This document shows, piece after piece, positions 8,870-20,402 of a DNA stretch of 64,000 bases. The stretch lies in the NCBI GenBank assembly GCA_947471745.1, contig CANJKZ010000723.1, positions 7,632,501-7,696,500 on the forward strand, given 5' to 3'. The notes under the pieces were generated by a model. That model searched no databases. It saw nothing but the letters and a program-made list of their open reading frames with translations, and had not been told where the DNA came from. The translations under genes were made by a program, and so were the position numbers. This DNA is from Closterium sp. Naga37s-1 (taxonomy: Eukaryota > Streptophyta > Zygnematophyceae > Desmidiales > Closteriaceae). Position 1 is the first letter of the stretch, and every line of letters begins with the position of its first letter.

Positions 8870-10780
8870 CTGGGGAGGACCTGGAGCGAGAAAGAGCGGC
8901 GGGGGGGGAGAGGGGCAGTGCGGTAGGGGAAGAGACGGTAAAAGGGAACCGACTCATCGAACGTGACGTCCTGAGAGGGGAAGACACGGCGCGAGGTGGG
9001 GTGGTAAAACTGCCAGCCAGGCGCGTCAGGGACAAAGCCAAGGAAGACACAGGGAACAGCGCGGGCGGAGAGCTTGTCCGCGGTGGTATCACGGACAAAG
9101 GCACGAGAACCCCAGACCCGGAACACCGACGCATCGCCAACCTTCCCCGTCCACCGCAGTGTAGGCGAGGTCTACGGCAAGGAGACACGGGGCCAGAGGT
9201 TGAGCTGATGCGCAGCGTAGCGGACTGCAAACGGCGACAGGAAATGGGGGGCGGCCGCATGGACCATGTAGGAATGAGCGACCTCCATGAACAAGCCAAT
9301 GCGGCGCTCAGCAACCCCATTTTGCTGCTGAGAGGCCGGAAGCGCGAACGTCTGGCGAATGCCCTCCCCACGACAAAAGCTCTGCAGAAGGTCGGAGGAA
9401 AACTCTCCACCTCTGTCAGAGTGCAGACGCAGGACGGGAAACTCCGTCCCGAACCGCTCGCGAAGCTGGAGACGGGCACCGCGGATCCAAGGGATCAAAA
9501 CATCAGGGACCTCACCCTTGGTGCGCAAGGGGAAGACCATGGTGTAACGCGAGTAGTCGTCAACAACCAGCAAGAAGTACCGCTCGCGGTCCTGTCCACG
9601 GACGCGGGCTGGGCCCCACACGTCCATGTGCGGGGTCTGCAGGGGAGTAGTCGTCGGGGGGAACGAGGAGGAGTGAGGAGCGGCGCGCTGCCGCCCCTCG
9701 ACACAGGTAAGGCAGGGAGGGGCAGGGGAGGGTGGGAGAGGAGGCAGAGTCTCCGGAAGGCTAGAGACCAGGAGACGACGGTGCATGGCCCGAAGGCGCT
9801 GCACCGAAGGGTGACCAAGACAGTGGTGCCAAAGAAGGGTCCGATGCGACAGAGCACGACACGAGCAGGGGGCCGCTAGCGGACCAGATGCGGACGCAGA
9901 CGCAGCTAGCTCAGGGGACTCAGTAGTCAGTGTGTACAGGCTCGAGCCAGGCGCACGGGTGAACGTGGCCAGGTGCCGACCAGTCCGGGAGCAAGTACAG
10001 TGGGTCACCCGCTGACCCCCAGGAGTGAACTGGTCAACCCACGCATCCTGGAGGTCAGCGCCACTCACCAAGTTCGTAGAGAACGAGGGGAGGTGAAGAC
10101 CCGACAGCAAGCCAGACGGGACCGCCGGACACAGCAGAACCGTGGAGGAGTGCGCAAGGACTGGGCCTCCATAGGGGTCCGCCAGGGAGACCGCCATTGG
10201 CCGACGCAGAGGTGTGAGCGTGGTGGAGTCACGAAAGAAAGAGCGGGAAGCACCTGAGTCAAGCGTGAAGGTGTGCAAGGCCTCAGTCAGTGCAGTACCT
10301 GAGAGAGCAAACTCACCAGCACCTGGAGCAGCAGACGCACTGGCACCTAGAGCAGTAGCCTCACCAGCACCGAGGGTAGCAGACGCACTCGCACCTAGAG
10401 CAGCAGCCTCGCCAGCACGGAGAGTAGCAGACTCTATACCTGGGTCAGGCGGTACACACAGGTAACAGGCACCCTCAGCACTAGTAGACAATGCATACAT
10501 GGCAGTGAGGATAGCATCATAGTCAAGAGCAAAGATATCTACCCTCTGCCTAAGCAGCTCCAGCCAGGTGAGGACCTCAGCCTTGTCCCCGAACACAGTA
10601 CGCCAGGCGTCGCTCAGACAGGCGAAGCAGCGGGACTGTGTGTGACCCACCGCACCGCAAGTCTGACCAGTCCGATCACCTGTGCGAATGACGTACGGGC
10701 AGTGAACGGTACTCCGAGACCCTCGACTCTGAGCGTACCACTCACGAAGCTGCTGGGGCGTAAGAGTCTAGCCCGGACGC
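8870..10780 (-). pseudogene. F copia zinc finger, protease and integrase
   Basis: Frame 10650-9172 on minus carries, in order, the end of the derived zinc finger (C-X4-H-X4-C, preceded by a Cys 14 residues upstream in the same frame beyond 10650), a protease site L-D-S-G-A-S, the pre-integrase L-W-H-H-C-L-G-H-P and C-L-T-C-V-E-G, and an integrase with D in M-D-V-W-G, D in H-S-D-R-G-G-E-F and E in N-G-V-A-E-R. A TAG at 9172-9174 interrupts after W-P-R-V-S-L-P. The conserved A-F-V-R-D...F-L-G-F continuation is open from 9126. A second TAG lies upstream in the R-R-P-G-stop-T-L-T-P-Q stretch (about 10771). Confidence 0.8.
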
Positions 10781-11813
10781 CGCTGCAGCTGCAGCTGGCC
10801 ACTGCCAGAAGCTCCCGAACGACCCGCTCCAGGGCGACTCCCACTACGGCCACCCCTACAACCCCAACTAGCGTACCACTCACGAAGCTGCTGGGGCGTG
10901 AGGGAATCACGCGGACGTCGCTGGAGCTGCATCTGGCCACCGCCAGTAGCAGCAGTAGTAGTAGCAGTGACAGCTGGAACAGTGGTAGCAGCAGGGCAGA
11001 GCAGCGCGGCTCAGTAGGGCAGGGCGGCGCGGCTTGGCCGAGCAGCGCGGCTCGGCTCGGGTGGGCGGCGCGGCTCGGTTGGCAGGCAGGCGTAGCACGC
11101 GTGGCAGCGCGTTGGTAAGGCAGGCGCGCGGGCAGTGCGGGTAGGGCATGTGCTCACCAGAGGCGGGTAGAGCAGATGCCACCGGCGGCGATGGGAAGAG
11201 CCGCGAAGGCAGCAACGGCGGGGCAGGGCCACGACGGCGGCTGCAGATGTGACGGCGGCTGCAGGCGCGATGGCGGCAGGGCAGGGCAGGGGCGGCCACT
11301 CCAAGGGCGGGCGCGGGGTGGGGCAGGGCGTGGGCGGGCCGTAGATGAGGCAGGGCGCGGCGGCCCGGGGGGGGGGGGGGGGGGGGGGGCGCCGCCACGA
11401 GCAGGGACGGCGCCTAGGGGGCGCCGCGACAAGCAGGGACGGCGCCCAGGGGGGCGCCGCGACAAGCAGGGGCGACGCCCAGGGGGGGGGCGCCGTGACG
11501 AGCAAGGGCGACGCCGCACAGGTCCCGCAGGGGCGTCGCGATGAGAGGGGCGACGCCCGGGTCCCTCAGGGGCGTCGCGGGGTCCAGGGGCGGCGTCGCG
11601 GGGTCCAGGGGCGGCGTCGCGGGTGCAGGGCAGGCCCGTGCGCGGCCTGCAGGGCAGGGCGACGGGCAGGCACTCGAGGGCGCGGGTAGTCAGGCGCAAG
11701 GCGCGTGACGGGGCAGGCAGGCACGGCAGTGCGCTTCGGGCAGGGCAGAAAAAAAAAAAGTTCGTGGTGGGCCCTAAAAAAACGTTCCCACTAGGGAACC
11801 TGCTCTAAAACCA
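10781..11813 (-). other. F copia leader and Gag-deleted junction
   Basis: Between the LTR and the first PQQLREWY motif there is GC-rich leader (about 11000-11800), including a run of about 20 G residues at 11369-11389 and repeated GGGGCGTCGCG-type blocks at 11390-11630. The coding-like part at 10860-10935 (minus: Q-L-Q-R-R-P-R-D-S-L-T-P-Q-Q-L-R-E-W-Y) directly follows leader. The Gag N-terminal 250 or so codons and the poly-Gly tract seen in A, B, C and K are absent. Large plus-strand ORFs here follow from GC content. Confidence 0.6.
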
Positions 11814-11937
11814 TGTGAAAGTTAGAACGAGGAATGATGAACTAGAAAGAGGACAGTACAAGATTGTATGGGCAAAACCTAACAGTGCTGTACCCCATAA
11901 GGAGTGCCCCACTACAGCCTAGAGTATAGTTCCGACA
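11814..11937 (-). repeat. 5' LTR of copia element F (124 bp)
   Basis: Starts TGTCGGAAC and ends TTTCACA on the minus strand. It holds the family core TGTAGTGGGGCACT ... GGGGTACAG ... TTAGG. The primer site TGGTTTTAGAGCAGG abuts it (11799-11813). The partner LTR is missing. Confidence 0.8.
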
Positions 11938-12488
11938 CACTCATGTGTACACGTAATCACTCATGTGTACACATCATCACTCATGTGTACCCATCATCAC
12001 TCATGTGTACCCATCAGGACCTCAGAAGTCAGCGAATAAAGGCTGATGTAGGTAAAAAAGGCTGAGATTTCAAACCTTTTTTAGAACTGAGGCTGATTTT
12101 TCAGCAATTTGTTGAAAAGAAACAGGAAATTTTAGTGGATTTGCAGTGAAAAATGGCATAAAATGGCTTATTTGTCTGATTTTCAGCAAAACGTTTTGTA
12201 CCAACTTTGATTTTTCAGCATAGGCCAAAACGAATCAGAGGCCCTGGTACCCATCATCACTCATGTGCACCCATCATTTATGATGTCTGCCATCAATCAC
12301 TTATGTGCGCCCATGGTGTCCCACATAAGTTCATTGTCACTCATATGCCCATCATCGGTCTTGTGAGCCCAGCATCAGTTGTGCAAAGTGGACATAGGCG
12401 GCAATGGCAGCTTCTGAGGGGTTGGGTTGAGCCGAAAATATCATCAGCGCCATGCAGGTGCTCTAGTATTTGCGTACCAGGCAGGTGC
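11938..12488. repeat. Tandem repeats of about 20 bp, no gene
   Basis: Units like ACTCATGTGTACCCATCATC repeat about four times at 11938-12016 and resume in degenerate form at 12247-12360 after a MITE. Nothing coding is evident from there to the K LTR at 12489. Confidence 0.65.
12015..12246. mobile_element. hAT-type MITE (232 bp) with 8-bp TSD
   Basis: The ends are CAGGACCTCAGA and, inverted, CAGGGCCTCTGA. They are flanked by GTACCCAT on both sides (12007-12014 and 12247-12254). An 8-bp TSD with T at position 2 and A at position 7, plus termini starting CAGG, is the hAT pattern. The interior is AT-rich and noncoding. The surrounding tandem repeat contains similar words, so the TSD could in part be coincidence. 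A related end occurs at about 448-461. Confidence 0.7.
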
Positions 12489-12604
12489 TGTCAAATTATA
12501 TATATGCTATATATGTTTAGGCTGTAGTGGGGTAGCCAATATGGGTTTCATATTTGTACCAAACTCTTTCCTAATTCAATCATTCCTGCTAGTTGATTCC
12601 GACA
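12489..12604 (+). repeat. 5' LTR of K (116 bp)
   Basis: TGTCAAATTATATATATGC to GATTCCGACA, with the core GGCTGTAGTGGGGTAG. It is shorter than its partner because of an internal deletion. Confidence 0.88.
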
Positions 12605-13582
12605 TGGTATCAGAGCAGTAGGTCCTTAGGACCGTTTTTTTTTCGGGCCCACCTACCGTTGTGGTTACTGAGCTGCCCCACGACTTGACGGCACAGCGCT
12701 ACCCACGCGCGCCCTGCTTTGCCTGCGCTGCGCTGCCCGCGCGCGCCCTGCCTTGCCTGCGCTGCGCTGCCCTAGTCCCGTGCGCACCGCCTGCTGCTGC
12801 CTCGCGCTGTTAAAGTTTAGAAGAAAGAAGAGAGAAGAAGGGGATTGCACTAGCAAGAATGGGGATACAAATAGGAAACCCTAGAAGGGTTGTACTCGCT
12901 ATAGAGCACCCCACTACAGGCTAGAGCATAAGATAACATTCTGACACACCCCCATAGCCAAAGTGGGGTGTAATCAGCAGAGCAAGAAAAGCAGTACAAG
13001 CTCAGGGTGGATCACAATGTCACCACACATTCTGAGCACAAGTTCAAGAAGGAATAGTTTAAAGGGTACAATTATGAGCAAAGCTAGTGGTAGTCACAAC
13101 GGGCAAGCGAGGAGGAGGAGAGAGAGTGAGGGGAGAGGAGATAGGAGGCGACGGCTGAAGCTGCAGACACACGGGCAACAGGAGGCAGACTGGCACAGCG
13201 GCTACCGGACTAAGCGCCCGGACTACAGGAGTAACAGGCCCCGCGGCTAAAGTAGCGGCAGACGAGCAACGGACCCACGGGCGGCTGGCGTAGAAGTCTA
13301 CGACTGGGCTACCGGACGAAGTCCCCGGACTACAGGTGCTGCTGGCGACACGACGGCAACCTCCGTGCAACTTCCCCAAACAGTCTCACCCCCCCGACAC
13401 ACACCCGCTGCTACACCGCTAGCTCCACTCCCACGCACCCCCCTTAAACCCTAAACCCCAGTCTCCCACACAACCACCCCCCTCAGCGACAGCTGCAGCA
13501 GTGGGAGACGAAGGAGGAGGAGGAGCAAAGGGAGGAATGCACACCGGCCACCCCCATACCCGCCACCCCACAGCTCGCCCCT

Positions 13583-13652
13583 CCCGTCGCCTGTCGAGGC
13601 GACCTGAGGGGGCCGCAAGCGGCCCCCTCAGGTCGCCTCGACAGGCGACGGG
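13583..13652. repeat. Perfect inverted repeat, 34-bp arms
   Basis: Left arm 13583-13616 and right arm 13619-13652 are exact reverse complements separated by AA. The arms are GC-rich (start CCCGTCGCCTGTCGAGGCG). The position is mid-interior of M. As RNA it would form one very stable hairpin. Confidence 0.95.
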
Positions 13653-13979
13653 AAAAGGGGAAACCCGAAGGAGGGGGGGGGGGGGGGGGGGGGGGGGAGG
13701 CGAGGCCGGGGCCGGGGCCGCGACAGGTAGGGCGACGGGCCGCACGTAGGGCGGCGAGACGACGGGGCCGCGGCCAGAGGTGGCGGGGCCGTGAAGGACA
13801 GCGGCGGGGCCGCGATGGTGGGGCGGCGGGGCCACGATCGGAGGTGGCGGGGCCGCGACCGGAGGTGGCGGGGCCGCGAAGGAAAACGGCGGGGCCGCGA
13901 GAGTGGGGCGGCGGGGCCGCGACGGGTCCCCGTCGCCCGTCGCGGCGCCTCCAGAGGGCGACGCGACGAACGACGGGGC

Positions 13980-14145
13980 AGAAGCCCGTCGCGCGCCTCG
14001 GGGCGCACAGCGGGCAGAGAACCGCCGCGCGCCTCGGGGCGCACGGCGGGCAGAAAACCGCCGCGCGCCTCGGGGCGCACGGCGGGCAGAAAACCGCCGC
14101 GCGCCTCGGGGCGCACGGCGGGAAGAAAAACTGCCGCACGCCACG
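13980..14145. repeat. Tandem repeat, about 36-bp units, in M leader
   Basis: About four units of the pattern CGCCTCGGGGCGCACGGCGG followed by GCAGAAAACCGCCGCG. It lies in the leader just downstream (on minus) of the primer site and gives Ala/Pro/Arg-rich spurious ORFs on both strands. Confidence 0.8.
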
Positions 14146-14849
14146 GGGCGTGCGGCACAGAGAGTAGCAGTAGCAGTTGCAGCGGAAGCAACAAGGTGGT
14201 GAGCCCACCCACAGGATCGATCCAAGGGGATCGACCTGCTCTGATAGCATGTTAAAGTTTAGAAGAAAGAAGAGAGAAGAAGGGGATTGCACTAGCAAGA
14301 ATGGGGATACAAATAGGAAACCCTAGAAGGGTTGTACTCGCTATAGAGCACCCCACTACAGGCTAGAGCATAAGATAACATTCTGACACGCGCGCCGCCC
14401 AGGCTACCCGCACGCAGCCCGCTGCTGCCCCGCGCATCGCCTCCGCCGCTCGCGCAGCCCGCGGCTGCCCCGCGCGCCGCCTCTGCCGCCCTCGCACGGC
14501 CCGCTGCTGCCCCGCGCGCCGCCTCCGCCGCATGCGCAGCCCGCGGTTGCCTCACGTGCAGCCTCTGCTACCCCCGCGCGGCCTGTTTCTGCCTACCTGC
14601 GCGCCGCTTTCTGCAGCCTGTGCACCGCTTTCTGCCTACCCGTGCGCCACTTTCTGCCTACCCGCACGTCGCTTTCTGCAACCCGTGCACCGCACTCTGC
14701 CTGCCCGTGCGCCGCTTTCTGCCTACCCGTGCGCCACTTTCTGCCTACCCGCACGTCGCTTTCTACAACCCGTGCACCGCGCTCTGCCTACCCGTGCGCC
14801 GCTTTCTGCCTACCCGCGCGTCGCTTTCTGCAGCCCGTGCACCGCACTC

Positions 14850-17057
14850 ATGGCGACTCTCAATGTCCTCGCTTTCGATCTTGACGGTCGCCCAATAGAG
14901 TTTGCCACTTGGCTCGACGACCTGCAACTATTTCTTCTGATTGATGCCAAAGACGGAGTTTCACTGTTCGATTACGTGACTGGCACTGCCGTTGCTCCTG
15001 CTGACACTGCTGCCGCTCTTGACCGCTCACAGTGGCAGACTCGTGATGCTGCTGCGCGCCTCGCTATTCGCAACCATCTGCCAATCACTGAGCGTGCGCA
15101 CTTTAGTCAGCACAAGACTGCTAAGGCATTGTATGAGGCTGTAGTTGCCCGCCACTCTTCCCCAGCCACTGCAGCCGTAGGCCGTCTCATGCTACCCTAC
15201 CTGTTCCCCGACCTGTCCTCGTTTACCACCGCTGAGGACCTCATCTCTCACCTCCGCGCTAGTGACGCTCGCTTTCGTGCCGCCCTTTCAGACGAGTTCC
15301 TCGCCGAGAATCACCCCCCGATGTACTTTACTCTCTACTTCCTCATCACCCGCCTCCCTGACACTCTTCGCTCAGTCAGGGACCACTTTCTCACCCTAGA
15401 CCCGACCAATATCACTGTCGCCGACTTCGAGACGCAACTCCTAGCAGCTGAAAAAAACATTCTCGCTGTAGGTGCTGCTCGTGGCACTCCTCGCACTCCC
15501 CTCTTTGAGGGGTGCTCCCCCTCCCCTCTTGGCCCCTCCTACGCCTCAGCCGCAGCTGCTCTCGACTACATTGGTGCTGAGGAGGTCGGGGCTGCTTCCG
15601 CTCCTAGTGGGAAGCGCCGCAGCGCCAGGGGCAGCAGGGGTGGCAGGGGAGGTGGAGGTGGCGGTGGAGGGGGCGGTGGTGGAGGCGGCGGGGGTGGTGG
15701 AGGTGGTGGGGGTGGTCGTGGGGGTGGAGGTGGTGGCGGGGGCGGCGGGGGTGCCGGGGGCAGTGGAGGTGGTAACGGCGGGAGTGGGAGAGGCGAGAGC
15801 GGTGGTGGCAGCGGTGGTGGGAGCTGGAGTGGAGCCGGCCAGAAGGGGAGCTCTAGTGGTGGCCAGGGACAGCAGCAGCAGCAGCAGCAGCAACGTCAGC
15901 GTCAGACCCCCACGCCTCAGCAGCTTCATGACTGGTACGCTCAGCGTGGGGCGTCTAAGGTCCTGTTCGCTGCACCTATACCATTCGCACAGGTCCCCGC
16001 GCTGGTCGCCCATGCAACGGCTTTCACACGGAGTACCGTTGCTTCTCTCGGCTCAGCGACGCCTGGCGCGTCAAGTTTCCTGAGGCTACTGAGTTTCCCC
16101 CTTGGGCAGATCTGCTTAGGCGTGATGTCCCTATCTTTGATCTTGACTATGATGCTATTCTTGCTGCCATGTATGCATTGACTGTTAGTGCTGAGGGTGA
16201 CGGCTACTTGTGTGTCCCGCCTGACCCAGGTATAGCCCCAAGTGTAGAGCCTGCAGCCCTTGGTGCTTGTGAGTCTGTTCTCCCTGGTACTGCGCCGGCT
16301 CAGGCCTTGCACACCTTTACACTTGACTCTGGTGTTTCTTTCGCGACAGTACCACAGTTACTCCCCTCTCTGCACCTGTCCCTGTCTCACTGGCTGACCC
16401 CTCTGGGGGCCCAGTCTTGCACGGTCCACTACTGTGCTTCCGTGCCCGGCGGTCCCGTCTGGTGAGCTGTCTGGTCTCCACCTCCCCTCGTTCTCTACAA
16501 ACCTGGTGAGCAACGCCGTCCTTCAGGATCATTGGGTTGACACCTTTACTCTTGGAGGACAGCGTGTGGCGATCTGCACGTGCTCTTGGACTGGCCGCCA
16601 CCTGGCCAAGTTCACACGTGCGCCAGGGTCCAGTCTGTACACCCTCACCAATGCGTCGCACTCCACCCCTTTGTCTCCTCAGTTGTACGCGTCCGCTCAG
16701 GTAGCTACCCAGTGTGAGTGTCGCCGCCTGTCGCACCAGACCCTCCTTTGGCACCACCGCCTTGGTCACCCCTCCTTGCCTCGCCTTCGTGGCATGCACT
16801 CTCGCCTTCTGGTCTCTGGTCTTCCCAGGTCTCTGCCCTCCCTCCCTCCCTCGCCTGCACCGCCCTGCATTCCTTGCATCGAGGGGCGGCAGCGCGCCGC
16901 TCCTCACTCCTCCTCGTTCCCTCCCACAGAGGCTCCACTGCAGACTCTCCACCTGGACGTGTGGGGCCCAGCCCGCTTCCGTGGACAGGGCCACGAGCGG
17001 TACTTCCTGCTGCTAGTCGACGACTACACGCGTTACACCACGGTCTTCCCCTTGTAG
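14850..17057 (+). pseudogene. K copia gag, zinc finger, protease and pre-integrase, frameshifted
   Basis: The ATG at 14850 gives M-A-T-L-N-V-L-A-F-D, matching the family Gag start. The longer ORF upstream is leader. Gag is open through a Gly-rich tract (about 15640-15790) and a Gln run to PTPQQLHDWY. An indel at about 15945 then shifts the zinc finger (C-T-Y-T-I-R ... C-X3-H-X4-C) into another frame, and the first ORF ends at 16181. The protease motif L-D-S-G-V-S (about 16323) is followed by more frame changes. The pre-integrase L-W-H-H-R-L-G-H-P and integrase start D-V-W-G-P (about 16960) run to a TAG at 17055-17057. Not functional. Confidence 0.82.
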
Positions 17058-17155
17058 CGCAAGGGGGATGTCCCTGCTGTTTTGATCCCTTGGATCCGCG
17101 CTGTTCGTCTCCAGCTCCGCGAGCGGTTCGAGTCGGACTTTCCTGTCCTGCGTCT

Positions 17156-17690
17156 TGTCACGATTCTAATCTATGCGTAGAGTAGTAGATGTATCATCAT
17201 GACTAATAGGATATAAGAAACACTACAGTAAGGAGGATGATAAGAGAATTTGCTGCAGCCAAAGCGACACAACCGAAAAGCAGTGAATTGGCGGGCGAGC
17301 GGGAACCGTTGGCATAACGGTAACCCGCCGCTGGTACTTAAGAATTAGGCAAGCTTAGGCAGGATTGCTTGCGTGATTGTTTGCACACTTATGCTTACAT
17401 TTGCAGTCTACACCAGCGAAACTGAGCACGAGGAACCAACTGCGCAAGCAACTCCGATCCAGGCAATCCCTCATTTAGTCAGCCGAGCTAGGGTTTGAAC
17501 AACTAGGTACCGGCTGAGGCAAAGGACCTTTTAATGCAAGGGAACCTGGGGAAAAGAACGGCAAAGAACTAAGGGCACTGACGAGGCCCAGCTGAGAGCA
17601 TCAAAAGAAGAGACAGTGTGGCAGAGCCAATGGGGAGAAGAGGAGAGCAGTTGCAAAACCAGGTAGGGCTGGGACAGCATGATTCCGACA
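17156..17690. mobile_element. 535-bp solo-LTR-like insertion in K integrase
   Basis: It interrupts the integrase exactly between V-L-R-L and H-S-D-R-G. It begins TGTCACGATTC, ends GATTCCGACA, and is flanked by GTCT on both sides (17152-17155 and 17691-17694). TG...CA ends and a 4-bp duplication fit a solo LTR of an unseen family. The short inverted ends (TGTC..GATTC) would also allow a small TIR element. There is no coding sequence. An internal imperfect hairpin is centred near 17315. Confidence 0.6.
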
Positions 17691-20402
17691 GTCTGCACTC
17701 TGACAGAGGTGGTGAGTTCTCCTCTGACCTCTTGCGAGTCTACTGTGAGGAGCACGGCATACGCCAGACGTTCACGCTCCCGGCCTCTCCGCAGCAGAAT
17801 GGGGTTGCTGAGCGTCGCATTGGCTTAGTTATGGAGGTCGCTCGTACCTCCATGATCCATGCGGCTGCCCCCCATTTTCTGTGGCCGTTTGCGGTCCGGT
17901 ATGCCGCGCATCAGCTCAACCTCTGGCCCCGTGTCTCCGTTCCGGAGACTTCGCCCACACTACGTTGGACGGGGAAGGTTGGCGATGCGTCGCGGTTCCG
18001 GGTTTCGGGTGCTCGTGCCTTTCTCCGCGATACCACTACGGATAAGCTCTCCCCTCGCGCCATTCTCTGCGTCTTCCTTGGTTTCCCCCCTCGCGCCTGG
18101 CTGGCAGTTTTACGACCCTGCCTCGCGCCGTGTCTTTGCGTCTCAGGACGTCACCTTTGACGAGTCGGTCCCCTTTTACCGTCTCTTTCCCTACCGCACT
18201 GCAGCTCTCCCCCCCCCCCCCGCTGCTCTTCCTCGCTCCAGGTCCTCCCCAGGTAGACCCCCTCCCCGCTCCCGGTCCTGCTCCTTCAGGTGTGTCTCAG
18301 GTAGACCTCCTCCCTTGACTAAGCCGGTTGAGGTCACAAGTGACTCAGGTCCTGCTGGGGGTGGTCCTGCTCGGGGTGCTGCTTCTGGGGGTGTTGAGCT
18401 TGGGGTTGCGGAGCCTGGGGGTGCTGAGCCTGGGGGTGTGGAGCCTGGGTGTGCTGAGCCTGGGGGTGCGGAGCTTGGGGGTGCTGAGCCTGAGGGTGCG
18501 GAGCTTGGGGGTGCTGAGCCTGAGGGTGCGGAGCCTGGAGGTGCTGAGCCTGGGCGTGAGGAGTCTGGGGGTGCTGAGCCTGAGGGTACTAAGTCTGGGG
18601 GTGTTGCGCATGGGGGCACTGAGGCGCCTGGTGAGCAGTCTCCTTGGGGCGGCCGCCTCCGTAGTCGCTCTGCTAGTGCCTCGCCACAGCGCTCTCGTAG
18701 TCGTGTCCCGCTCTCCCCACAGCAGCTGCGCGAGTGGTACGTTAGTCGTCAGGGTCGCACTGTTGGAGCTGGGGGCCCTGCTACGGGAGGTGCTGGCGTT
18801 GGAGGCCCTGGAGCTGGCGCTGTCCCGCTCTCCCCACAGCAGCTGCGTGAGTGGTACGTGAGCCGTCAGGGTCGCACTGCTGGAGCTGGGGGTGCTGCTG
18901 CGGGAGGCGCTGGTGCTGGTGACTCTGCTACTGGAGGTGTTTCTACTGGAGTTCCTGGAGCCGCTGGTCTCGGAGGTGCTCATACTGGAGGTACTGGAGC
19001 TGCTGGGGCTGGTGGTACTACTGGACCTGGAGGTGCTACTGTAGACTCTGAGGTTGGAGACCCTGGAGCTGGAGGTGCGGGTTCTGGGGGTGCTGCTGTT
19101 AGAGGTGCTGGTCCTGGAGGTGCTGTTGCTGGAGGTTCTGGAGCTGCTGGAGGTGCTGGTCCTGGAGGTGCTGGCGCTGGAGGTTCTGGAGCCGGTGGAG
19201 GTGCTGGTACTGGAGGCGCTGGAGCTGGAGGTTCTGGAACTGCTGGAGGTGCTGGAGCTACTGGTGCTCGTGGCCCTGCGCAGCCGCGACTGTTCTTCGC
19301 TCCGCCGTCGCCTTCGTCCCTGCCACCGCCTGACTCCGTGCTTCGCCATGTTCTTAGCCTCCCGTCTTCTACTGGTCTTCCGTTACAGCCTGGCTCACCG
19401 TTGCCTGCTCCTTCTCCTTACACTGAGCAAACAGGGGGTCTTACTGAGCGTCGTGAGCCTGCGTCTCGTCCTGTCTCACCTGTTCGCACTGATCGCACTG
19501 GTCGTCCTGGTCGTCGTGTTCCTCGTGAGCGTCCGCCGGCTGTCCCCGGCACACACCTCATGGCTCTGCGTCCTTTCTCTGCTGCGCAGCGTGTTCCGCT
19601 GCCGTCCCCTCCTGCGTCCTCTCTGCCTAACGTTCCAGACCCTGAGTCTGCCAGCGCTCGTGCTGCTCACCCTACTGTCACGCGTCTGCTAGCCACTATT
19701 GTCACTGACCTGTCGTTTGAGTCTGCTGCTGCGTCTGCCTTAGTTGCTGAGCTTGTTGACTTTGCTACTGCCTGTCGTCTAGACTACGCCGCTATTCTTG
19801 TTGCTGAGTCTGAGTCTGTCTGTCCTTCGTCCGTCGGGGGTGAGTGTGCTCTTGGCACGGACGTCCTTGAGGACAGGCAGGAGGAGTTTGAGTGCCTTGC
19901 AGCCTTTGCGCCTCATCTTGTCGACATGCTGCTTGCCCCTGAGGGAGACCCGGATGCTCCAGACATCCCTATCCCGCGCTCTTACGCAGAGGCGATCGCG
20001 GGTGAGTACTCCTCTCAGTGGCAGGCAGCCATGGACGCAGAGATGGCATCCTGGAAGTCCACATGCACTTACGTTGACGAGGTTCCCCCACCTGGGGCGA
20101 ACATCATCAGTGGTATGTGGATTTTCAGGGTGAAGCGGCCGCCAGGTTCTCCGCCTGTCTTCAAGGCGCATTACGTGGCTCGAGGCTTTAGTCAGCGGGA
20201 GGGAGTTGACTTCTTCCAGACCTTCTCCCCCACCCCGAAGATGACCACTCTTCGGGTGCTGCTGCACGTTGCCGCTCAGCGTGACTACGAGCTTCACTCT
20301 CTTGACTTCAGCGCAGCTTTCTTACAGGGCAGCTTGCTCGAGGAGATCTGGCTGCACCGCCCACCTGGCTTCACTGGGTCGTTCCCTCCTGGTACCCAGT
20401 AG
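17691..20402 (+). pseudogene. K copia integrase C-half, linker and RT start
   Basis: It resumes with H-S-D-R-G-G-E-F and N-G-V-A-E-R-R-I-G (integrase Asp and Glu). An indel near 18090 shifts the frame inside the F-L-G-F-P block. The frame 17859-20402 then reads D-V-T-F-D-E-S-V-P-F, a tract of about 25 GGAEP-type units, two LSPQQLREWYVSRQGR motifs, Gly/Ala repeats, and the RT N-terminal part W-I-F-R-V-K through L-D-F-S-A-A-F-L-Q-G. It stops at TAG 20400-20402, where relatives have TGG (Trp), a G-to-A change. Confidence 0.82.

Larger units (their letters stand above)
7235..11937 (-). mobile_element. F: 3'-truncated copia element
   Basis: The 5' LTR is at 11814-11937 (124 bp, minus TGTCGGAACTAT to CTTTCACA), followed by primer site TGGTTTTAGAGCAGG. 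Coding proceeds leftward through Gag remnants, protease, integrase and the Gly/Ala linker. It stops at 7235 after S-L-P-D-V-P-D-L-E, where sequence of G2 begins. RT, RNase H and the 3' LTR are absent, so no TSD pair can be checked. The Gag N-terminus (M-A-T-P...) is also missing: leader passes straight into the S/L-TPQQLREWY motif, as in H. Confidence 0.8.
12808..14388 (-). mobile_element. M: non-autonomous copia derivative, identical LTRs
   Basis: The 139-bp LTRs at 12808-12946 and 14250-14388 are identical by eye, and the TSD is CGCGC (12803-12807 and 14389-14393). On minus the 5' LTR is the right-hand one, followed by primer site TGCTATCAGAGCAGG (14235-14249). The 3' end carries the family motif CCCCACTTTGGCTATGGGGGTG next to the LTR. 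The interior of about 1300 bp is GC-rich leader-like DNA with no recognisable gag or pol. It includes a perfect 34-bp palindrome at 13583-13652, a G run at about 13674-13697 and 36-bp tandem units at 13980-14140. It must have been mobilised in trans. Identical LTRs indicate a recent insertion. Confidence 0.88.

Noticed and set aside
11362-11390. G-quadruplex regulatory element at the long G run
   Set aside because: The run is in GC-rich element leader and could partly be an assembly or slippage artefact. Nothing beyond composition supports a specific role.
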